Source: Streptomyces ruber
GTDB taxonomy: Bacteria; Actinomycetota; Actinomycetes; Streptomycetales; Streptomycetaceae
Direction of reading: 5' to 3'
NCBI RefSeq assembly: GCF_014648075.1
Contig: NZ_BMQK01000010.1
Coordinates: 124,001-188,000 of the forward strand
Length of the DNA: 64,000 nt
Each line of letters opens with the position of its first letter. Position 1 is the stretch's first letter. The position numbers and the translations under genes are program-made. Under the pieces are notes generated by a model. The model was given only the letters and a program-made list of their open reading frames with translations, was not told the DNA's origin and made no database searches. This document shows, piece by piece, positions 36,083 through 45,032 of the stretch.

Positions 36083-38243
36083 CCGCTCCTCCTCCCGTGT
36101 CCGTACCGGTCGCCGTGCCCGCCAGCAGGACGCGGTCGGGGCGGATCGGCAGGTGCCGGTGGCGTACCCCGGTCGCGTGCCACACGGCGTTCGCGATCGC
36201 CGCCGCGGCGCCCACGATGCCGACCTCCCCGATGCCCTTGATGCCGACCGGGTCCTCCGGGTCCGGGTCGTCGATCCAGTCCGCCTCGACGAGCGCCACG
36301 TCGGCGTTGGCGGCGACGTGGTAGCCCGCGAGGTCGGCGCCGACGAGACCGCCCGAGCCGCTGTCCCGGACCGCCTCCTCGTGCAGCGCCATGGAGATGC
36401 CCCAGATCATGCCGCCGACGAGCTGGCTGCGGGCGGTGAGCGGGTTGATGATCCGGCCCGCCGCGAAGATGCCGAGCATGCGCCGTACGCGCACCTCGCC
36501 GGTGGCCGGGTCCACGGCGACCTCGGCGAACTGGGCGCCGAAGGAGTGCCGTTCCTTCTGCGCGAGGGCGCGCACCGCCTCGGTGGTGTCGGACCGTACC
36601 GTGATGCCCTCGGGCGGGACGTCCCCGCTCAGGGCGAGCCGCTCGCGCAGTTCGCCGGCCGCGGCCGTGATGGCCCAGGCCCAGGAGCGGGTGCCCATCG
36701 AGCCGCCGGCGATCATCGCCGGCCCGAAGTCGCTGTCGCCGATGTGCATGCGGATGCGGTCCGCCGGCACGCCGAGCGCGTCGGCGGCGACCAGGGCGAG
36801 CGCCGTCCGGGCCCCGGTGCCCAGGTCGGAGGCGGCGATCCGCACCGTGAAGGTGCCGTCCGCCTCCGCCGTCACCCGCGCCGTGGACGGTCCGGCTCCC
36901 GCGAAGAAGGAGGCCGCCGCCGTGCCGGTGCCCAGCAGCCAGCGCCCGTCACGGCGCAGGCCGGGGCGCGGATCCCGGTCCGCCCAGCCGAACCTGCGCG
37001 CGCCCTCCCGGAAGCAGGCGACCAGGTTGCGGCCGGCGAAGGGCAGTCCGGACACCGGGCCGCGCTCGGGGTCGTTGCGCACGCGCAGCTCGATCGGGTC
37101 GATACCGCACTTCTCGGCGAGTTCGTCGAGCGCCGACTCCAGCGCGAACGACCCCGGCGCCTCGCCCGGCGCGCGCATCCACGTCGGGGTCGGCACGTCG
37201 AGCCGTACGACCCGGTTGACCGTGCGGTGGGCGTCGGCGTCGTACATCACCCGGGCCACTCCGGCGCTCGGCTCCACGTACTCGTGCACCGAGGAGGTGA
37301 GGTTGAGGGAGTCGTGCTCCAGCGCCCGCAGCCGCCCGTCCGCGTCGGCGCCGAGCCTGACCCGCTGCGTGGTGGGGCTGCGGTACCCGGCGAGCGAGAA
37401 CATCTGACGGCGTGTCATGGTCACCCGGACGGGCCGCTGGAGGACCGTCGCGGCCATCACGGCGGCCACCTGGTGCGCGCGCAGGCCCTTGCTGCCGAAG
37501 CCGCCGCCGATGTGCTCGGAGCGGACGCGCACCGCGCCCGGGTCGAGGGAGAACAGCTTCGCGAGGTCGTTCTGCACCCAGGTGGCGCCCTGGTTGGAGT
37601 CGAGGACGTCGAGCCGGCCGCCGTCCCAGCGGGCGGTCGCCGCGTGCGGCTCCATCATGCTGTGGTGCTCTTCGGGCGTGGTGTACTCGGCGTCCACGAC
37701 GACGGCGGACGCGGCGAGCTGCTCCTCCAGGTCGCCCTTCTCCGTCACCGCAGGCATGTGCCCGTCGAGGGCGTACGCGTCCGGGCGGGCGCCGGAGAAG
37801 TCGACGTCGTGCGGCTCCGCCTCGTAGTTCACGACGAGCGTCTCGGCGGCCTCACGAGCCTGTTCCGGCGTCTCGGCGACGACCAGCGCCACCGGCCAGC
37901 CCATGTGCGGCACCCGGTCGTCCTGGAAGAGGCCGGTGGTCGGGTCCGGCGGGACGCCCATCAGGCCGTTGAAGTCGCGGTCGACGCGCGGGGCGTTGCC
38001 GTGGTGCAGGACCTCCAGCACGCCCGGCATCTCCAGCACGGGAGCGGTCTCCACCGAGCTGACGCGGCCGCGGGCCACGGTGGACAGCACCAGCCAGCCG
38101 TACGCGAGGTCGGCGAAGGGGATGTCCCCCGCGTAACGGGCCGTGCCGGTGACCTTGTCCCGGCCCTCCACGCGGGTGTGGGCGGATCCGACGGAACCCT
38201 TCGGCTCCGCGGGTGTGCGGGTGCTCGTGGTCGTCGTGGTCAT
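36075..38243 (-). CDS. Aldehyde oxidoreductase molybdenum-binding subunit (PaoC-like)
   Basis: 722 aa from ATG 38243 (MTTTTTSTRTPAEP), which overlaps the FAD-subunit stop. The segment GRDKVTGTARYAGDI starts the first domain. The cofactor site shows HIGGGFGSKGL, RAPGEAPGSFALESALDELA and, near the end, the catalytic-glutamate motif GIKGIGEVGIVG. It belongs to the xanthine-oxidase family; the four-gene order and the partner subunits point to PaoABC, which oxidises aromatic and other aldehydes to acids. The natural aldehyde is unknown. Confidence 0.92.
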   Translation of the reverse strand: MTTTTTSTRTPAEPKGSVGSAHTRVEGRDKVTGTARYAGDIPFADLAYGWLVLSTVARGRVSSVETAPVLEMPGVLEVLHHGNAPRVDRDFNGLMGVPPDPTTGLFQDDRVPHMGWPVALVVAETPEQAREAAETLVVNYEAEPHDVDFSGARPDAYALDGHMPAVTEKGDLEEQLAASAVVVDAEYTTPEEHHSMMEPHAATARWDGGRLDVLDSNQGATWVQNDLAKLFSLDPGAVRVRSEHIGGGFGSKGLRAHQVAAVMAATVLQRPVRVTMTRRQMFSLAGYRSPTTQRVRLGADADGRLRALEHDSLNLTSSVHEYVEPSAGVARVMYDADAHRTVNRVVRLDVPTPTWMRAPGEAPGSFALESALDELAEKCGIDPIELRVRNDPERGPVSGLPFAGRNLVACFREGARRFGWADRDPRPGLRRDGRWLLGTGTAAASFFAGAGPSTARVTAEADGTFTVRIAASDLGTGARTALALVAADALGVPADRIRMHIGDSDFGPAMIAGGSMGTRSWAWAITAAAGELRERLALSGDVPPEGITVRSDTTEAVRALAQKERHSFGAQFAEVAVDPATGEVRVRRMLGIFAAGRIINPLTARSQLVGGMIWGISMALHEEAVRDSGSGGLVGADLAGYHVAANADVALVEADWIDDPDPEDPVGIKGIGEVGIVGAAAAIANAVWHATGVRHRHLPIRPDRVLLAGTATGTDTGGGADA

Positions 38244-39259
38244 CGCGCGGCCTCCTGGGCGGGTCCGGCCGGTCGCGTCGGTCCGGCCAGTTCGGTCAGC
38301 ACGGCCACGATGAGGTTGCGCATGAGGGTCACCTTGTATCCGTTGCGGGGCAGCGGCCTGGCCGCCGCGAGTTCGGCGTCCGCGGCGGCGCCGAAGGTCG
38401 CGGCGTCGGCCGCCGCGCCGGTCAGCACCCGCTCGGCCGCCCGGGCCCGCCAGGGCCGGGAGGCGACCGCGCCGAGGGCGAGGCGCGCGTCGCGGACGAC
38501 ACCGTCCCGGACGTCGAGCGCGGCGGCGACCGACCCGATGGCGAACGCGTAACTGGCGCGCTCGCGCACCTTCCGGTACCGCGAGTGGGCGGCGGCCGGG
38601 ACGGGCGGCAGGGTGACGCCGGTGATCAGCGCGCCCGGCGGCAGGGCGGTCTCCCGGTGCGGGGTGTCGCCCACCGGCAGGTAGAAGTCGGCGAGCGGCA
38701 GTTCGCCCGGTCCGTCGGCGGTCTCGTACGAGACGACCGCGTCGAAGGCCGTCAGCGCCACGCCCATGTCCGAGGGGTGGACGGCCACGCAGTGGTCGGA
38801 GGCGCCCAGGATCGCGTGGTTGTGGTGCTCGCCCCGGGCGGCGGGGCAGCCGCTGCCGGGTTCGCGTTTGTTGCACGGGCCGGTCACGTCGGTGAAGTAG
38901 GCGCAGCGGGTGCGCTGCAGGAGGTTCCCGCCGACGGTGGCCATGTTGCGCAGCTGTCCGGAGGCGCCCGCCAGCACGGCCTGCGTCAGCGCCGGGTAAC
39001 GGTGCCGGACCAGCGGGTGGGCGGCGAGGTCGCTGTTGGTGACGGTGGCGCCGATGCGCAGGCCGCCGTCGTCCGTCGGCTCGATCCGGTCCAGAGGTAA
39101 GGCCGTCACGTCGACGAGGCGGGCGGGCCGTTCGACGCCGCTCTTCATCAGGTCGACGAGGTTGGTGCCGCCACCGAGGAAGCGCGCGTGCGGATCGGCG
39201 TCGAGCAGGGCGACCGCGCCGGAGACGTCGGTGGCGCGCTGGTACCCGAACTCCCTCAT
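38240..39259 (-). CDS. Aldehyde oxidoreductase FAD subunit (PaoB-like), with a TTA codon
   Basis: 339 aa. FAD-binding motifs are FLGGGTNLVDLM and NMATVGGNLLQRTRC. The insert CNKREPGSGCPAARGEHHNH with C-AYF before it and a later Cys in GASDHC matches the extra [4Fe-4S] site of E. coli PaoB, separating this from ordinary xanthine dehydrogenase medium subunits. A leucine in VTALPLDR is encoded by TTA at 39098-39100 (minus strand), so translation may depend on the bldA tRNA. Start and stop overlap both neighbours. Confidence 0.93.
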   Translation of the reverse strand: MREFGYQRATDVSGAVALLDADPHARFLGGGTNLVDLMKSGVERPARLVDVTALPLDRIEPTDDGGLRIGATVTNSDLAAHPLVRHRYPALTQAVLAGASGQLRNMATVGGNLLQRTRCAYFTDVTGPCNKREPGSGCPAARGEHHNHAILGASDHCVAVHPSDMGVALTAFDAVVSYETADGPGELPLADFYLPVGDTPHRETALPPGALITGVTLPPVPAAAHSRYRKVRERASYAFAIGSVAAALDVRDGVVRDARLALGAVASRPWRARAAERVLTGAAADAATFGAAADAELAAARPLPRNGYKVTLMRNLIVAVLTELAGPTRPAGPAQEAAR

Positions 39260-39852
39260 GCGGCCGCCTCCGTGCTCTCGGCGCCCTCGGCCGGTCGTCC
39301 GGCTCCGGTCCCGGCCGCCCGGGCGACCGCCTGGACGATCGAGACGTACGCGCCGCACCGGCACAGGTTCCCGCTCATCCGCTCCCGGATCTCCTCGGCG
39401 GTCAGCGGCGGTGGCCCCGCCTCCGGCCGGACGTCCTCGGTGACGGCGCTCGGCCAGCCCGCCGCGTGCTCCTCGATCACGGCGACCGCGGAACATATCT
39501 GCCCCGGTGTGCAGTAGCCGCACTGGTAGCCGTCGAGGTCGAGGAAGGCCTGCTGCACCGGGTGCAGCCGGTCGTCCTCCGCCATGCCCTCGATGGTGGT
39601 GACCTCGCGCCCTTCCGCCGCCACGGCGAGCTGCAGACAGGAGACGGCCCGGCGCCCGTCGAGCAGGACGGTGCAGGCACCGCACTGTCCCTGGTCGCAG
39701 CCCTTCTTGGTACCGGTCAGATCGAGTCGCTCGCGCAGGGCGTCGAGCAGGGTGGTGCGGTGGTCGACGGACAGGGTGTGCTCCTCGCCGTTGACGCGCA
39801 GCGTGAGGGTGCTCCGCGTCGGCGTCGAGGAGGGAGAGGGGGATGGGGCCAT
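39256..39852 (-). CDS. Aldehyde oxidoreductase 2Fe-2S subunit (PaoA-like)
   Basis: 198 aa. The plant-ferredoxin-type cluster is in KGCDQGQCGACTVLLDGRRA with a following SC, and the helical second cluster in CGYCTPGQI and GNLCRCGAY. E. coli PaoA has a Tat signal; this protein starts MAPSPSPSSTPTRSTL with no twin arginine, so the complex is probably cytoplasmic. It is first in the operon. The promoter region upstream contains two TetR-type operators. Confidence 0.95.
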   Translation of the reverse strand: MAPSPSPSSTPTRSTLTLRVNGEEHTLSVDHRTTLLDALRERLDLTGTKKGCDQGQCGACTVLLDGRRAVSCLQLAVAAEGREVTTIEGMAEDDRLHPVQQAFLDLDGYQCGYCTPGQICSAVAVIEEHAAGWPSAVTEDVRPEAGPPPLTAEEIRERMSGNLCRCGAYVSIVQAVARAAGTGAGRPAEGAESTEAAA

Positions 39853-40046
39853 GATCGCTTCTCTTTCGCGTATCCGTATCCGGAACGAGGTGGGGTGTGC
39901 GAGGAACGCAGGAAGTCGGTGCGGTGTGCCGTGTGCCGTGAACCGGTTCGGGGGATAGTCGGGGGAGGGTGCGTGGGCGCACCGGTCGCGGCCGGTGGCC
40001 GCCGACTGTCGTCGCCGGTTCCGGGTTCCGATACGATCAGCTCAAC

Positions 40047-40060
40047 CGGACAGCTGTCCA
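40047..40060. promoter_or_regulatory. TetR-type operator, copy 1
   Basis: CGGACAGCTGTCCA contains the perfect 12-bp palindrome GGACAGCTGTCC. It lies in the 282-bp divergent region between the aldehyde oxidoreductase operon (start 39852) and the TetR gene (start 40135), 30 bp from a second copy of the same pattern, CGGACA-N2-TGTCCG. Confidence 0.75.
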
Positions 40061-40076
40061 TTACGAGGAAACCTAA

Positions 40077-40090
40077 CGGACAGTTGTCCG
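40077..40090. promoter_or_regulatory. TetR-type operator, copy 2
   Basis: CGGACAGTTGTCCG is palindromic except for its two central bases and matches copy 1 except at the centre and last base. The 30-bp centre spacing is close to three helical turns, as expected for two dimers on one face. It ends 44 bases before the TetR start, suggesting autoregulation. Confidence 0.75.
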
Positions 40091-40134
40091 CTTAGCAACA
40101 AGCACTTCCGGCCACGGGTCCGGGAGGAGGGCGG

Positions 40135-40713
40135 GTGCAGCAGATGAACGACACACCCCTGCGCTCGGACGCGCAGCGCAACCGCGAGCGCATCCTGGAA
40201 GTGGCCCTGGCCGAACTCACCCGCTGCTCCCAGGCCCCGCTCAGCGTGATCGCCAGGAAGGCGGGCGTCGGGCAGGGCACGTTCTACCGCAACTTCCCCA
40301 ACCGTGAGGCACTGGTCCTGGAGATCTACCGCCACGAGATGCAGCAGGTGGCCGACAGCGCGGCCCAGTTGCTGGAGTGCCGGGAGCCCGACCGGGCGCT
40401 GCGCGAGTGGATGGACCACCTCGCCCGGTTCGCCATGGCCAAGGCCGGTCTGGCGGACGCGATCCGCCAGGCCACCAGCGCGCCGGGGAGCCCGGCGAAA
40501 CCGGGGCACACCCCGGTGATCGACGCGGCCGAACTCCTGCTCCGCGCCGCCGAGGAGGCCGGCACCATCCGTCCCGGAGTGACCGGGGACGACTTCCTCC
40601 TCGCCATCGGCGGCCTCTGGCAGATCGATCCGCGCGGCGACTGGGAGCCCGCCGCCACCCGCCTCCTCGACCTGATCATGGACGGTCTGCGAGCGGGGGC
40701 ACCGGGGCGCTGA
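40135..40713 (+). CDS. TetR-family transcriptional regulator
   Basis: 192 aa from GTG 40135, six bases after GGAGGAGG; the ATG at 40144 is 15 bases from that site and is less likely. The helix-turn-helix is in PLSVIARKAGVGQGTFYRNF followed by PNREALVLEIYRHEM. The ligand-binding C-terminal part is typical but uninformative. It is divergent from the PaoABCD-like operon and almost certainly binds the two CGGACA-N2-TGTCCG sites to repress that operon and itself; an aldehyde or its precursor would be the expected inducer. Confidence 0.92.
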   Translation: MQQMNDTPLRSDAQRNRERILEVALAELTRCSQAPLSVIARKAGVGQGTFYRNFPNREALVLEIYRHEMQQVADSAAQLLECREPDRALREWMDHLARFAMAKAGLADAIRQATSAPGSPAKPGHTPVIDAAELLLRAAEEAGTIRPGVTGDDFLLAIGGLWQIDPRGDWEPAATRLLDLIMDGLRAGAPGR

Positions 40714-41098
40714 CCGGCGCCCCGGCGGGTACTTGACGGGGCGTCGACCCGACGGCACGGACCGCGCGTCCCGCGGCAACCGTCCGTGGCCCGCCTCGCG
40801 GACGGCAGCCGGGGCAGCCGGTCGGACACCGGTGGTTCCCGTCGGCGGCCTCCGCCCACGACGCCCGGCACGGCGGTGCGCGGCACGCGGTGACGTGCCG
40901 CTTCGTGACAACGGCTTGCGGCCGACGAGTTCGCCGGCGGCTTCGGTCACCCCGCCGGCTGCGGCACACCCCCGGCGGGCGACGCGCCGCGCGGGCGCGG
41001 CTCCCGGCCCGGCGGCAGCGAGGAAAGGTGCCTCAACGACATCACCTGGCGCGCCGCCCCCGCGGCGCCCGCGCCGTGGTGCAGGCCCCGCACGGCGC
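40714..41098. other. Non-coding stretch without a recognisable gene
   Basis: Between the TetR stop and the hairpin behind the M4 protease no frame has both a start and family-like sequence. The translated frames are arginine/proline-rich composition artefacts. Nothing else was identified. Confidence 0.6.
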
Positions 41099-41135
41099 CG
41101 GTCCGCCGCCGGGCGGGATGCCCGGCGGCGGACCG
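41099..41135 (-). terminator. Hairpin downstream of the M4 protease gene
   Basis: A perfect 16-bp inverted repeat, CGGTCCGCCGCCGGGC at 41099-41114 and its complement at 41120-41135, with a 5-base loop. It is 27 bases beyond the protease stop. There is no T-run, as is common for stem-only terminators in high-GC actinomycetes. Confidence 0.65.
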
Positions 41136-41161
41136 TGAACGTCCGAGTGCGTCGGAACGTG

Positions 41162-43483
41162 TCAGAACGTCAGCTTCCAGCTGTCGACGTAGCCGACGTC
41201 CAGTTTGTACACGTCCCGTACGCGCAGCTTCCACGTGCCGTCGGCCGGGGCCGACGAGGCGTCCACGGTGTACGTCGTGTGGATGTCGCCGGACGGGTCG
41301 GAGCCGTAGTCCCTCAGCCGGTACGTCGTGCCGTCCGGCGCGACCAGGTCGATCACCAGGTCGCCGCGGTAGGGGTGGACGATGTCCACGGTGACCTGGA
41401 GGTCGCTCGGCGCGTTGCCGGTGCGGCCGGTCACGATCAGCGGGACCTCCACCGGGTCGCCGGCGTCCGGGACGGGCACGTCCGCGGGGTTGACGAAGAA
41501 GTCGCCGCCGGAGGGGATGACGGTGTAGGAGAACGTCGCGGTGTTCGTGTCCGTCCGTCCCTCGACGCCCACCGTGACCGTGGGGGTGAAGTCGCCCTCC
41601 TCGGCCGGGATGCCGGAGATCACGCCGGTGGCGGCGTCGATGGACAGGCCGTCGGGCAGCCCGGTCGCCGAGTAGGTCAGGTCGGCGGCCCGGCTGGTGC
41701 TCGCGGTGATGCGGGCCGAGGCCGGCTGGCCGACGGCGGCCTCCTGGCCGCCCGGCGCGGTGAGCGCGATGTGGTTGACGAAGCGCGGGCCGACGTTCAC
41801 GGCGGCCCAGGCGTTGCCCACGGACTCGTACACCTCGCTGGACCGGCCGAACAGGTCGGCGGCGGCCCGGAGGGTCGCCTCGCGGGCCCCGGCGTAGTCC
41901 GTGCTGGACGTCATGTACGTGCTCAGCGCCCGGAACCAGATGTCGGTGGCGTTCCCGATGCCGATGCCGGTCACGGGGAGGCCGTCGTAGGTCGGGCTGT
42001 CGTAGGCGACGCCGTTGACCGTCTTGGCCCCGCTGCCCTCGGCGAGCAGGTAGAAGAAGTGGTTCGCCACGCCGGAGGAGAAGTGGACGTCGACCTTGTC
42101 GGTGGTGGACGACCAGTAGTCCTGGGAGAACCCGTCCTTGGACGGCTGGTCCATGTACCGCAGCGGTGTGCCGTCGCCGTTGATGTCGATCCGCTCCCCG
42201 ACCTCGTAGTCGGGGGTGTCGTTCGGGTTGCCGGCGAAGAACTCCACCGCCGCGGCCATGATGTCGCTGGTGGCCTCGTTCAGGCCGCCGGACTCACCGC
42301 TGTAGATGAGGTTCGCGGTGGCCTCGGTGACGCCGTGGGTCATCTCGTGGGCGGCGACGTCGAGGGCGGTCAGCGGGTTGGCGTTGTCCTCGCCGTCGCC
42401 GTAGGTCATGCAGAAGCAGCCCTGGTGGCCCCACAGGGCGTTGCCGTACTCGTCGCCGAAGTGGACACGGGAGTACGCCTGGCGGCCGTCGCCCGCGATG
42501 CCGTTGCGGCCGAACCGGTCGTGGTAGAAGTCCCAGGTCGTCTGGGCACCGTAGGCGGCGTCCACGGCGGCGGTCTGGGCGTGGCCGTGCGTGCCGTCGC
42601 CCCAGACGTCGTCGGCGTCGGTGACCGGGGTGCCGGTGCCGGTCGTCCTGTGCGCCAGGTCGTACGTCCTGTGGTTGCGCCCGGTGTCGTACAGCTCGTA
42701 CCGGCCGGCGCGCCGGGTGGTGGCGATGTCGACCTCGCCGCTGAACCGGCCGTGGCCCACACCGGCCTTGACGTCGTCGAACTCGCGGAGCGTCTTGCCG
42801 CTGGCGGCGTCGGTGACGACGTGCAGCTCGCTCGGTGTGCCGTCCTCCAGGACGCCGGTGACGACGGACTCCCAGGCCAGGACGGGCGTTCCGGCGGCCG
42901 CCCAGACGATCAGCCGGGGCGCTCCCTCCGCCTCGGTCCTCAGCGTGCCCCCGGCGTCGGCGGTCCGCAGCGCGGACTTCTCGGCCGTCGCCGCCGGGAC
43001 CGTGGCCTTGGTGGTGGGTACGGTGATCTCCGCGTCCGTCGCCTTCGTGACGGTCCGGGTCCCGGCGCGCTGGTGGACCACCAGGTCGCCGCCGACGACG
43101 GGGAGCCCGGCGTACGTGCGCTCGTACCGGGTGTGCACCGTGCCGTCCGCGTCCTTGACGACGTCCCGGGGCGTCAGCGTCTCCCGGGGGCCCAGGCCGA
43201 GCGCGTCGGCGGTGGCGCCGCGGGCGTTCGTCGCGGACCTCAGCAGGCCGTCGCGCTGGGCGGGGGTGAGCGGGGCGGGCATCGCCCCCGGTCTCGGCTC
43301 GGCGGTGATCCGCGCCGCGTCCGTCGCGTCGGCGTCCGGCCCGGCGTACGCGCCCTGGGCCGGGAGGACCGCCGCGAACAGCGCGGCGGTGACGGCCAGC
43401 GCGCCCGCCGCGGCGCGCCGGCGCCGCAGCGGGGTGCGGGCGGGGGATAACGAAGATCTGAGGGGGCGCCTGTCGCTCGTCAC
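41162..43483 (-). CDS. Secreted M4 (thermolysin-like) metalloprotease with PKD/Ig-like and P domains, TTA codon
   Basis: 773 aa from GTG 43483, five bases after AAAGGAG; an ATG four bases away is out of frame. Signal peptide: RRRR then AAAGALAVTAALFAAVLPA. A propeptide (FTP/PepSY-like) runs to about 240. The catalytic domain has H379-E-x-x-H383 (HEMTH) and the third zinc ligand E403 in GGLNEATSD. After about 555 comes an Ig-like putative-adhesin repeat (YSATGLPDGLSIDAATGVIS), and the last 120 residues form a proprotein-convertase P domain ending GYVDSWKLTF. Leu12 is encoded by TTA (43448-43450), so production is probably bldA-dependent. Function: extracellular protein degradation. Confidence 0.95.
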   Translation of the reverse strand: MTSDRRPLRSSLSPARTPLRRRRAAAGALAVTAALFAAVLPAQGAYAGPDADATDAARITAEPRPGAMPAPLTPAQRDGLLRSATNARGATADALGLGPRETLTPRDVVKDADGTVHTRYERTYAGLPVVGGDLVVHQRAGTRTVTKATDAEITVPTTKATVPAATAEKSALRTADAGGTLRTEAEGAPRLIVWAAAGTPVLAWESVVTGVLEDGTPSELHVVTDAASGKTLREFDDVKAGVGHGRFSGEVDIATTRRAGRYELYDTGRNHRTYDLAHRTTGTGTPVTDADDVWGDGTHGHAQTAAVDAAYGAQTTWDFYHDRFGRNGIAGDGRQAYSRVHFGDEYGNALWGHQGCFCMTYGDGEDNANPLTALDVAAHEMTHGVTEATANLIYSGESGGLNEATSDIMAAAVEFFAGNPNDTPDYEVGERIDINGDGTPLRYMDQPSKDGFSQDYWSSTTDKVDVHFSSGVANHFFYLLAEGSGAKTVNGVAYDSPTYDGLPVTGIGIGNATDIWFRALSTYMTSSTDYAGAREATLRAAADLFGRSSEVYESVGNAWAAVNVGPRFVNHIALTAPGGQEAAVGQPASARITASTSRAADLTYSATGLPDGLSIDAATGVISGIPAEEGDFTPTVTVGVEGRTDTNTATFSYTVIPSGGDFFVNPADVPVPDAGDPVEVPLIVTGRTGNAPSDLQVTVDIVHPYRGDLVIDLVAPDGTTYRLRDYGSDPSGDIHTTYTVDASSAPADGTWKLRVRDVYKLDVGYVDSWKLTF

Positions 43484-43757
43484 TCATGCTCCTTTGGCCA
43501 CGGTGGGGGGTGAGCCGTGAGGTCGGTCGTGCGGTTCGTCGATGCTGACAGCCCCACGGAGGACTTGTCTCCGCTCGTCGCGATCAATGTCCGGAAGTGG
43601 GATCTTGCGCTTTCCGCGGCCCGCACGCGCACGGGTGATCACCTGCGTCTTTGCGCGACCGGTCCGGACGCGGCACACCCGCATCTTCGGCCACTCCGGC
43701 GTCATGACAGCATTTGTCCGCAAGAGCGGTGGATCAGCACAGAACGGAGCACACACG

Positions 43758-45032
43758 ATGGCGGCACCCAGCACCGAGACGGACCTGCCCGGCCTGCCCG
43801 GCCTGCCCGGCCTCGCGTCGGTCTACCGCGACCTCCACTCCCACCCCGAACTCGCGTTCCAGGAGACCCGCACCGCCGCGCTCGTCGCCGGCCGGCTGCG
43901 CGCACTGGGGTACGACACCACCACCGCGGTCGGACGCACCGGCGTCGTGGGGGTGCTGCGCAACGGCGACGGGCCCACCGTCCTGCTGCGCGCCGACATG
44001 GACGCCCTGCCGGTGCAGGAGCGCACCGGCCTGCCCTACGCCAGCACCGCCCGCGGCACCGACGCCGACGGCGCGGAGGTGCCCCTCATGCACGCCTGCG
44101 GCCACGACATGCACGTCACCTGCCTCCTGGGCGCGGCCGCCGAACTGGCGGCGCACCGGTCCTCCTGGCGGGGCACCGCACTGCTGGTCTTCCAGCCGGC
44201 CGAGGAGACCGGCGACGGCGCCCGGGCCATGGTCGACGACGGCCTGTACGAACGCTTCGGCCGGCCCGACGTCGTCCTGGGCCAGCACGTCGCACCCCTG
44301 CCGGCCGGAACCCTCGGGCTGCACCCGGGGGCGGCCTTCGCGGCCTCCGACTCCCTGTCCGTCGTGCTCCACGGGCGGGGCGGGCACGGATCGCGTCCCG
44401 AGGCGACGGTCGACCCCGTCGTCATGGCGGCAGCCACCGTGATGCGGCTGCAGGGCATCGTCTCCCGCGAGGTGCCCGGCTCCTCCACGGCCGTTCTGAC
44501 CGTGGGCTCCCTGCACGCCGGCACCCGCGGGAACGTCATCGCGGACCGGGCCGAACTGCGCCTGAGCGTCCGCACCTTCGACACGGTCGTACGGGAGACC
44601 GTCCTCGCCGCGGTCGAACGCGTCGTCCGGGCCGAGGCCGCGGCCTCGGCGGCGCCCCGCGACCCGGACATCACCCTCACCCAGTCCTTCCCCGCCGTGG
44701 TCAACGACCCCGAGGCCGCGGCCTTCGTCGCACGCGCCCTCACCGACGGCCCCGGCCCCGGGCTCCCGATCGTCGACCCCGGCCCCGTCACCGGCAGCGA
44801 GGACGTCGGCATCCTCGCCTCCGCCGCGGGCGCGCCCTGCGTCTACTGGCTCCTCGGCGGCGCCGACCCCCGGCCCTTCGCGGACGCCGGGAACGATCCC
44901 GCGGCTCTCGCGGACGTCACCCGCGGCCTGCCCTCGAACCACTCCCCCTCCTTCGCGCCCGTCGTCGAACCCACGCTCACCACCGGCGTCGGCGCCCTCG
45001 TCACCGCGGCCCGCGCCTACATGCCCCGCTAG
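43758..45032 (+). CDS. M20-family amidohydrolase (HipO/AbgB-like)
   Basis: 424 aa from ATG 43758. Metal-binding and catalytic segments are LLRADMDALPVQE, MHACGHDMHVTCLLG and FQPAEETGDGARAM, with the dimerisation domain at GRGGHGSRPEATVDPV. This is the hippurate/IAA-amino-acid hydrolase group that cleaves N-acyl amino acids. Near the N-terminus three tandem copies of CCTGCCCGG (43784-43810) give the run LPGLPGLPGL. No signal peptide; cytoplasmic. It ends 4 bases into the convergent hydrolase gene. Confidence 0.9.
   Translation: MAAPSTETDLPGLPGLPGLASVYRDLHSHPELAFQETRTAALVAGRLRALGYDTTTAVGRTGVVGVLRNGDGPTVLLRADMDALPVQERTGLPYASTARGTDADGAEVPLMHACGHDMHVTCLLGAAAELAAHRSSWRGTALLVFQPAEETGDGARAMVDDGLYERFGRPDVVLGQHVAPLPAGTLGLHPGAAFAASDSLSVVLHGRGGHGSRPEATVDPVVMAAATVMRLQGIVSREVPGSSTAVLTVGSLHAGTRGNVIADRAELRLSVRTFDTVVRETVLAAVERVVRAEAAASAAPRDPDITLTQSFPAVVNDPEAAAFVARALTDGPGPGLPIVDPGPVTGSEDVGILASAAGAPCVYWLLGGADPRPFADAGNDPAALADVTRGLPSNHSPSFAPVVEPTLTTGVGALVTAARAYMPR

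Noticed and set aside
42294..43487. ATG 43487 as the start of the M4 protease
   Set aside because: It is in a different frame from the protease and only one or two bases from the ribosome site; GTG 43483 has correct spacing and frame.
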